Shown: piece after piece, positions 24,247 through 28,833 of the stretch
Position numbering within the stretch: the first letter of the stretch is position 1
Layout of the letters: each line of letters starts with the position of its first letter
Origin: an uncultured Clostridia bacterium
Lineage (GTDB): Bacteria; Bacillota; Clostridia; Oscillospirales; Oscillospiraceae
Reading direction: 5' to 3'
NCBI GenBank assembly: GCA_946187475.1
Contig: CAMHRJ010000002.1
Span: 1-28,833 of the forward strand
DNA: 28,833 nucleotides
Position numbers and translations under genes: made by a program
The notes under the pieces: generated by a model
What the model was told of the DNA's origin: nothing
What the model saw: only the letters and a program-made list of their open reading frames with translations
The model's database searches: none

Positions 24247-25431
24247 TTATGCGTCCAGCTCCTCCCGCAGCAGCTGGCCCAGGATTCGGATGCCCTCCAC
24301 GATGCGGTCCTCCTGCATGGTGGAGAAGTTCAGCCGCAGATGGTTGCCGTGTCCGCCGTTGGGATAGAAGGGCGCGCCGGGTACATAGGCCACTTTGCGC
24401 TCCGTGGCCTTTGGCGCCAGGGCCTTGGCGTCCATGCCCTCCGGCAGCGTGACCCACAGGAAGAGCCCGCCCTCCGGATAGGTTGCGGTGACGCCGGCAG
24501 GGAAGTACTTCTGGATGGAATCGTAAAGCAGGGTGCGGCGCTTGCGGTAGAGGGCTTTCAGCGTCGCCACATGGGCGTCCAGATCGAACATGTCCATGAA
24601 ATAGGACACCTGCCGCTGGGCATAGGAGGAGCACTGCAGATCCACATTCTGCTTGAGCAGATTGAGCTTTTCCAGAACCTCCGGCGCTGCCGCGATCCAG
24701 CCCACCCGCAGACCGGGCATGAGGATTTTGGAGAAGGAGCCTAGGAAGATCACATTTCCCTTCGTGTCCATGGACTTGAGCGCCGGCATGGTCTCGCCGT
24801 CGTAGCGCAGCTCGCCGTAGGGATTGTCCTCCAGCACCGGGAAGTCATAGCGGTTCACGATCTCCATGACGGCCCGGCGGCGCTCCATGGTCCAGGTGAC
24901 GCCGGTGGGATTCTGAAACTCCGGGATCACATACATCATCTTCACCCGCTCCGTGGTGCGGAGGATCTCCTCCAGCGCCTCGGGGATGATGCCCTGCTCG
25001 TCGGTGGGGACCTCCACGAATCTGGGGGCGCTGAGCTGAAAGGCGTTGATGGCGCCCAGATAGGTGGGGCTTTCTACCAGCACCACGTCCTCCGGGTTCA
25101 AAAACAGCTGGCCCAGCAGACTCAGGCCCTGCTGAGAGCCGGAGGTGATGAAGACCTGCTCCGCGGTGCAGTCGGCGTGAAACACCTTCCGCATCCGCCC
25201 GGCGATCTGCTGCCGCAGGGGCAGATATCCGGCGGAGGAACCATACTGCACCGCCTGCTTGCCCTCCCGCGCCAGGATGGCGTGGTTCACCACCTCCAGC
25301 TCCTTCAGGGGAAAGAGCTCCTCGGCGGGAAAGCCGCTGGAGAAGTTGTACATCTCCGGCTTGCCGGCCAGTGCCAGCAGCTCGCCCAGGCCGGAATCCT
25401 TCAGTTGATTGCCAAGATCAGAGTAACGCAT
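24247..25431 (-). CDS. PLP-dependent aminotransferase, class I/II (2-aminoadipate/MocR-like subgroup)
   Basis: A 394-residue fold-type I aminotransferase. Hallmarks are QYGSSAGYLPLRQQIAGRM (62-80), GSQQGL (98-103), VESPTY (119-124), IPEFQNPTG with the PLP-contacting Asn (169-177), ED-PYGELRY (201-210), the Schiff-base K235 in GSFSKILMPGLRVGW, and the C-terminal substrate Arg in HLRLNFS. The pattern matches the LysN/2-aminoadipate transaminase and MocR-domain group but without a DNA-binding domain, so it is an enzyme rather than a regulator. It starts 5 bases after the aldolase stop, with GAAGGAAGG upstream, so the two are translationally linked. It likely converts an amino acid to its 2-oxo acid; the exact donor is unknown. 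Confidence 0.93.
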   Translation of the reverse strand: MRYSDLGNQLKDSGLGELLALAGKPEMYNFSSGFPAEELFPLKELEVVNHAILAREGKQAVQYGSSAGYLPLRQQIAGRMRKVFHADCTAEQVFITSGSQQGLSLLGQLFLNPEDVVLVESPTYLGAINAFQLSAPRFVEVPTDEQGIIPEALEEILRTTERVKMMYVIPEFQNPTGVTWTMERRRAVMEIVNRYDFPVLEDNPYGELRYDGETMPALKSMDTKGNVIFLGSFSKILMPGLRVGWIAAAPEVLEKLNLLKQNVDLQCSSYAQRQVSYFMDMFDLDAHVATLKALYRKRRTLLYDSIQKYFPAGVTATYPEGGLFLWVTLPEGMDAKALAPKATERKVAYVPGAPFYPNGGHGNHLRLNFSTMQEDRIVEGIRILGQLLREELDA

Positions 25432-25436
25432 GGTTT

Positions 25437-26231
25437 TTAACCTTCCTTCTTTTCAGTGCGGCCGCGAAAGTCCTCCGCGACGCCGACGTAATGTCCCATC
25501 AGGCTCAGAATGTCCAGCCCGTACAGAATGTTATCAAAGCCCTCGTCCAGCCGGCGGACCATATCCTCCGTGCTGCCGACGAAGATCATGCTCATTTTTC
25601 CCTGCACTTTGCAGGCGGAGCGGATCCGCGCCACCGCGGCCCGGAAGTCCGGATGGTCAAACTGCCCCTCCAGCCCCATGGCGATGCTCAGATCGTAAGG
25701 CCCGATGAGGATGCCGTCCACCCCCGGGAGGGCGGCGATCTCCTCGATGTGCTCCAGGCAGCCCACAGTCTCGCATTGGGGAATCAGCAGCGTTTGGGCG
25801 TTGCTCTCGGCCATATAGCCGGAGAGGCCATTGGCATAGGCCGCGTCCCAGCCCCATTTCCCGTCTCGGGTCATGCAGTAGCCCCGGTTGCCGAGGGGTT
25901 GGAACTTGGCATAGGAGATCAGCGCCTCCACCTGCTCCACGCGTTCGATGCAGGGCACGATGACGCCTTTGACGCCCAGGTCCAGGGCGTGGAGCACCGC
26001 GCTGCGGCTGCCCTCAGGAACGCGGACGAAGGGCTCCAGCCCCGCGGCGTCTGCCGCAGTGACGGCGCTCTGCACGTCACTCCAGTCCATGGGGCAGTGC
26101 TCCATGTCCATCATCACGTAATCCAGCCCGGCAGCGCCCAGAGCCTCCACGGCGGCGGGACTTTTCAGGTGGGTGATGGTCCCCAGCACCGGCTGTCCTT
26201 GCCGGAGCTTTTCCAGAACCCTGTTATGCAT
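25437..26231 (-). CDS. HpcH/HpaI-family class II aldolase
   Basis: A 264-residue protein matching the pyruvate-dependent metal aldolase family (HpaI, RhmA/YfaU). Expected active-site residues are present: H45 in MDMEHCP, R70 in PFVRVP, E154 in QCETVG and D180 in GPYDLS; the last two normally hold the metal. The RGYCMTRDGKW segment is the usual substrate loop. The family splits 4-hydroxy-2-oxo acids into pyruvate plus an aldehyde. ATG follows AGGAGG. It is the first gene of the catabolic unit, upstream of and almost touching the aminotransferase. The natural substrate is not known from sequence. Confidence 0.93.
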   Translation of the reverse strand: MHNRVLEKLRQGQPVLGTITHLKSPAAVEALGAAGLDYVMMDMEHCPMDWSDVQSAVTAADAAGLEPFVRVPEGSRSAVLHALDLGVKGVIVPCIERVEQVEALISYAKFQPLGNRGYCMTRDGKWGWDAAYANGLSGYMAESNAQTLLIPQCETVGCLEHIEEIAALPGVDGILIGPYDLSIAMGLEGQFDHPDFRAAVARIRSACKVQGKMSMIFVGSTEDMVRRLDEGFDNILYGLDILSLMGHYVGVAEDFRGRTEKKEG

Positions 26232-26263
26232 GTGGGTGTCCTCCTGTTTGGTGATTTGACCTC

Positions 26264-26294
26264 AGTTTAGCAGAGAGAGATTCCGGGTGTCCAA
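26264..26294 (-). promoter_or_regulatory. Possible promoter of the aldolase gene
   Basis: Minus strand: extended -10 TGC then TAAACT (26264-26269) and a -35-like TTGGAC (26289-26294), 19 bases apart, which is longer than ideal. It lies about 33 bases before the ATG. A regulator may be needed for good activity. Confidence 0.35.
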
Positions 26295-26331
26295 AAGAAA
26301 ACCCGCTCTGCCGACTGTAGGTTGCCGGGCA

Positions 26332-26375
26332 TGAAAAAAAGAACGATTCCGCCCGATCAGGGCAGAATCGTTCTT
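26332..26375 (-). terminator. Terminator of the GntR gene
   Basis: Minus-strand hairpin: a 16-bp stem with one mismatch between 26339-26354 and 26360-26375, a 5-nt loop, followed on the minus strand by seven T. It separates the regulator from the aldolase operon. Confidence 0.88.
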
Positions 26376-26390
26376 CTCTTGGTACCTGCG

Positions 26391-27077
26391 TTACCAGTGG
26401 CCGACGATGTCCAGCATCCCGGCGATGTCCCGCTCGATGCGCTCCCGGGCCATGCCGCCGAAACCCATCCGAATGGCGTCATAGGCCGAGCGCAGCTGCT
26501 TGCCGGAGTTTTCCATGATGGGAGCCACCGCCTCCCGGGGAACCTGGGTGAACAGGAAGTGACGGTAGTGCAGGATGCGGGGGGAAATCTGGGCATAGAT
26601 CTCCGCGATCACGGGGTTTTTCGCCGCGTTGATCATCTCCTGGTGGAATCGGTGGTCGCACTTTACCATGGCGTTCACGTCCCAGGCTCTGCAGGCGCGG
26701 AGATAGTCCTTCATGCTGGCCTCCATGGCGGCAAGGTCCTGGGCATTGGCCCGCTCCGCCGCCCAGAAGGCCGCCTGGCCCTCGATGGCGATGCGCGCTT
26801 CCATCAGCTCCCGGCAGTCGGTCTTGCCCATGGCGGCCACCTGAAAGGACTGGCCTCGGCTCTGGGTCACCAGACCGTCGCTCTGCAGCCGGAGCAGAGC
26901 GTTTCGCACGGGGCTGCGGCTGACGGACAGCGTTTTTGCCAATGCTGTCTCGGAGAGCTGTTCTCCCGGCGCCAGGGTGAGATCGATGATGCTCTGACAG
27001 AGGGTCTCGTAGATGGCTTCATTCAAATTATAAAACGGATGTGCCTCCGTGATGGCGTCCAGTCGCTTTTTCAGCAT
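26391..27077 (-). CDS. GntR-family regulator with FCD effector domain
   Basis: A 228-residue protein. The N-terminal winged helix-turn-helix (about 16-80) shows LAPGEQLSETALAKTLSVSR followed by SPVRNALLRLQSDGLV, classical for GntR/FadR. The rest is the helical FCD ligand-binding domain, with RIAIEGQAAFWAAERA and D141/H145 in DHRFHQ. FCD domains normally supply two more metal-binding His; at those places I read N190 and D217, so the metal site looks incomplete. ATG at 27077 is chosen because AAGGAA precedes it and the promoter's predicted start point (~27109) lies downstream of an alternative GTG at 27113. It probably senses a carboxylate from the neighbouring pathway and controls the aldolase operon. 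Confidence 0.92.
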   Translation of the reverse strand: MLKKRLDAITEAHPFYNLNEAIYETLCQSIIDLTLAPGEQLSETALAKTLSVSRSPVRNALLRLQSDGLVTQSRGQSFQVAAMGKTDCRELMEARIAIEGQAAFWAAERANAQDLAAMEASMKDYLRACRAWDVNAMVKCDHRFHQEMINAAKNPVIAEIYAQISPRILHYRHFLFTQVPREAVAPIMENSGKQLRSAYDAIRMGFGGMARERIERDIAGMLDIVGHW

Positions 27078-27115
27078 GGCGGATTCCTTCTTTCTTTGTT
27101 CTCTGCTTGGCACTC

Positions 27116-27144
27116 ATTGTACCACACCGAACATGCGGCCTCAA
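27116..27144 (-). promoter_or_regulatory. Promoter of the GntR gene
   Basis: Minus strand: -35 TTGAGG (27139-27144), 17-base spacer, extended -10 TGG then TACAAT (27116-27121). Confidence 0.8.
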
Positions 27145-27145
27145 C

Positions 27146-27185
27146 CAAAAAATACGCACAACAGGACAAACTGTCCTGCTGTGCG
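27146..27185 (-). terminator. Terminator of the cbiM gene
   Basis: Minus-strand hairpin with arms 27155-27168 and 27172-27185 (one mismatch in 14, AAC-type loop), followed on the minus strand by ATTTTTT. It ends the cobalt/nickel transporter gene immediately before the GntR promoter. Confidence 0.88.
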
Positions 27186-27202
27186 GGGAATTGGAATTTC
27201 GA

Positions 27203-28264
27203 TCAGGTTTTCCTGGAGCCGTTCTTCTTGCGGAAGAAGCCGCCCAGGATGCAGATCAGCACGGCGATAGCCGCCACGATGGCGCTGCCCACCAGGCCGG
27301 AGACGCTGGTGCCGGCGGCACTGTCGCTGTTTGCAAACCCGTAATCCGGCAGGAAGGAGGTCTTCTCCTGGATGGCTGCGGCCTTGTCGGCGGCGTCGCT
27401 CTGGACGCCGTAGTCCTCTTCGTCCAGACCCAGGTTCTGGCTGTAGCCGGCCTCGGCGTTGCCGAAGAGGGACCACTCCAGACCGTCGGGGTTGGCGCTG
27501 GCCATCAGGCTCAGCCCGCCGCCCACGATGGCGGCAACCACTGCCAGGGCGATGACCGTGGTCTTCAGGGAGCCCTGCTTCGCGTCGGCGGGGACGTTCC
27601 TGTCCCGCAGCAGCTCCGGGCGGCTCTCGTTGACGAAGAGCAGCACGGCGGTGGTGATCAGACCCTCGATCAGACCGATGGCCAAATGGATGGGCTGCAT
27701 GATGCCCAGGAACACGCCGAAGGGCAGGTCCGTGATGCCGGAGAGGCTGGTCTCCACGCAGACGGAGAAGGCACCCAGCTGCAGCGTGATGACGCAGCCC
27801 AGCAGGGAAGCCAGGATGATCTTCGCCCGGGAGGCGCCCTTTTCGCCCATGCCGGAAAACAGGCTGGAGCGCATGATGGGCCGCCAGATCAGGTAATACC
27901 CGATGAAGCACCCATAAAACGCCATGTTCCAGACGTTTGCGCCCAGGGCTAAGAGTCCGCCGTCGGCAAAGAAGAGACATTGGATCGCGAGAATGACGAT
28001 CATGGACAGGAAGCCCGCCTGGGGCCCCAGCAGGGCCGAGAGCAGCATGCCGCCGCACATGTGGCCGGAGGAACCGGTGCCGGGAATGGTGTAGTTGATC
28101 ATCTGGCCGGCAAAGACCAGGGCCGCGGTGACGGCCATGACCGGGAGCTTCTGCTCCTCGTCGTCCTTGCGCAGCTTGTGGACGCTGACGCCGGCGGTGA
28201 CGCCGGAGGCTGCGTACATGGTGGCGGCGACCGCCGGAGCCAGCAGCGCATCTGCCATATGCAT
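27203..28264 (-). CDS. cbiM: Cobalt/nickel ECF-type transport protein CbiM with fused PDGLE domain
   Basis: A 353-residue membrane protein. The N-terminal MHMADALL places His2 at the start, as in CbiM/NikM where residues 1-2 and a later His bind Co2+ or Ni2+. QMINYTIPGTGSSGHMCGG (54-72) carries the conserved Asn and H68. About six hydrophobic helices form the CbiM part. After ~230 comes the CbiN-like PDGLE domain with ANPDGLEWSLFG, an acidic extracytoplasmic segment, LPDYGF and a final helix (LVGSAIVAAIAVLICILGGF). Normally CbiM works with CbiQ and CbiO; neither is in this window and a terminator directly follows. ATG follows AGGAGTG. Cobalt for cobalamin or nickel is the likely cargo. Confidence 0.93.
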   Translation of the reverse strand: MHMADALLAPAVAATMYAASGVTAGVSVHKLRKDDEEQKLPVMAVTAALVFAGQMINYTIPGTGSSGHMCGGMLLSALLGPQAGFLSMIVILAIQCLFFADGGLLALGANVWNMAFYGCFIGYYLIWRPIMRSSLFSGMGEKGASRAKIILASLLGCVITLQLGAFSVCVETSLSGITDLPFGVFLGIMQPIHLAIGLIEGLITTAVLLFVNESRPELLRDRNVPADAKQGSLKTTVIALAVVAAIVGGGLSLMASANPDGLEWSLFGNAEAGYSQNLGLDEEDYGVQSDAADKAAAIQEKTSFLPDYGFANSDSAAGTSVSGLVGSAIVAAIAVLICILGGFFRKKNGSRKT

Positions 28265-28300
28265 GGTTCAACACTCCTTTGTTTTCTCGTGTTTGATGCC

Positions 28301-28329
28301 ATGATACTTCATCCCAGTAAATTGCACAA
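28301..28329 (-). promoter_or_regulatory. Promoter of the cbiM gene
   Basis: Minus strand: -35 TTGTGC (28324-28329), 17-base spacer, -10 TATCAT (28301-28306), about 36 bases before the start codon. Confidence 0.6.
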
Positions 28330-28330
28330 G

Positions 28331-28344
28331 CTCCCCCGGGGGGA
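28331..28344. promoter_or_regulatory. GC-palindrome next to the cbiM -35, candidate metal-sensor operator
   Basis: CTCCCCCGGGGGGA (28331-28344), an AT-flanked C/G-run palindrome directly upstream of the -35 element. CsoR/RcnR-type metal repressors bind sites of this general kind. The assignment is inference from resemblance and location. Confidence 0.45.
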
Positions 28345-28506
28345 TAAAAAATATACAAATTATTGGCATTCTATTTGTGCAGATATTCCACAAGAAAACC
28401 CAAGCATTCCGCCCGACGCTTTCCAAAGAACGGACGCCCGGGTGGAATCAAAGCCGGAATCCGTTCCTTTTCAGCGTGCTGTGCAGGTTCCGCAGGACAA
28501 ACCCGA

Positions 28507-28833
28507 TTACGCGTCCGACGCAGTCTCCAGCAGCTCCGCCGTCCGCTCCATGACCGCCTCCAGTGCGCCGTCCAGCTTGCGGGAGAGCTTCGGGAGCCTG
28601 TGGTAGGCATGGCGGTCGTCTCCGGGCTCGCTGCCTAGGGCGACGATCTCCCCGCGCTGCAAAGATTGCAGCCAGCGTTCCCGGTCGTGGTGATGCGACA
28701 GGGCGGAGAAGGTCAGCTGCCCTTTGCAGCCCATGGCAAAGAGCCGCTGCACGTCTTCCTCGTTCACGCGCTCCATGCCCGCGATGATGACGCCGCGCAC
28801 CTGCTTTTGCAGCCGTTCGAGGGACGCTGCGGT
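28507..28833 (-). CDS. Unrecognised protein, C-terminal part
   Basis: The frame is open from the right edge to TAA at 28507-28509, giving 108 visible residues; the start is outside the window (a GTG at 28800 is in frame but has upstream in-frame coding sequence). It contains VRGVIIAGMERVNEEDVQRL, a helix-rich middle, a LSHHHDRERW patch with three consecutive His, and a C-terminal helix LDGALEAVMERTAELLE. It looks soluble. I recognise no family. The His cluster next to a metal transporter is suggestive but proves nothing. The remaining 242-base gap to cbiM has no other gene. Confidence 0.65.
   Translation of the reverse strand, partial: TAASLERLQKQVRGVIIAGMERVNEEDVQRLFAMGCKGQLTFSALSHHHDRERWLQSLQRGEIVALGSEPGDDRHAYHRLPKLSRKLDGALEAVMERTAELLETASDA

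Noticed and set aside
27141..28358. Second minus-strand frame over cbiM (405 codons)
   Set aside because: It is Arg/Gly/His-rich without membrane helices; the overlapping frame is unmistakably CbiM with PDGLE.
28370..28480. Possible cobalamin riboswitch upstream of cbiM (AAAAGGAA and CCGG segments on the minus strand)
   Set aside because: Some pieces resemble the riboswitch core, but the conserved B12-box (GCCxCTG-type) was not found, and a good promoter lies downstream of it.

Overview
The window looks like chromosomal DNA from a GC-rich (roughly 60%) gut-type Firmicute of class Clostridia, probably an Oscillospiraceae relative. The basis is Gram-positive lipoprotein signals on the substrate-binding proteins, strong AGGAGG-type ribosome sites, sigma-A-type promoters, GTG/TTG starts next to good ribosome sites, and protein families common in that group. 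I cannot name the species. No rRNA, tRNA, CRISPR array, transposase or phage gene was seen.

Layout: (1) 1-491, the end of a sodium-dependent neurotransmitter-symporter-type transporter and its terminator. (2) 764-3325, an operon of an XRE regulator, an M3 zinc oligopeptidase and a small polytopic membrane protein. (3) 3431-10958, a complete oligopeptide/dipeptide ABC importer (lipoprotein, two permeases, two ATPases) plus a small single-pass protein. Its second permease and its binding protein are both much larger than usual, and the permease insertion holds a three-fold repeat. (4) 11016-12422, a lower-GC pair of divergent genes: an ATP-grasp enzyme and a 67-residue XRE repressor. A near-perfect palindrome lies exactly on the ATP-grasp promoter. 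(5) 12506-16995, a CapA-type protein with fibronectin-III and Ig-like N-terminal domains but no signal peptide, then an 810-residue secreted protein of unknown function with its own promoter. (6) 17251-23176, a second complete peptide ABC importer with its binding protein last, preceded by a leader with two tandem hairpins. (7) 23262-27077, minus strand: a GntR/FCD regulator, an HpcH/HpaI-type aldolase, a PLP aminotransferase and a lactonase-like metallo-beta-lactamase-fold hydrolase. (8) 27203-28833, minus strand: a CbiM-PDGLE cobalt/nickel transport protein with a GC-palindrome upstream, and the C-terminal end of an unrecognised protein.

Taken together the window suggests a peptide/amino-acid-using anaerobe. 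Two importers bring in peptides, the M3 peptidase can trim them, and the aldolase-aminotransferase-hydrolase cluster could carry an amino-acid-derived lactone or hydroxy-amino acid to pyruvate plus an aldehyde. Between the two importers sits an envelope-directed module (ATP-grasp, CapA-like, secreted protein). The least familiar elements are the repeat-bearing permease, the secreted protein that reads as beta-sandwich domains split by helical insertions, the self-contained repressor/operator/ATP-grasp unit, and the possible lactone-to-pyruvate pathway. Functions are read from motifs and family resemblance only; no database search was run.
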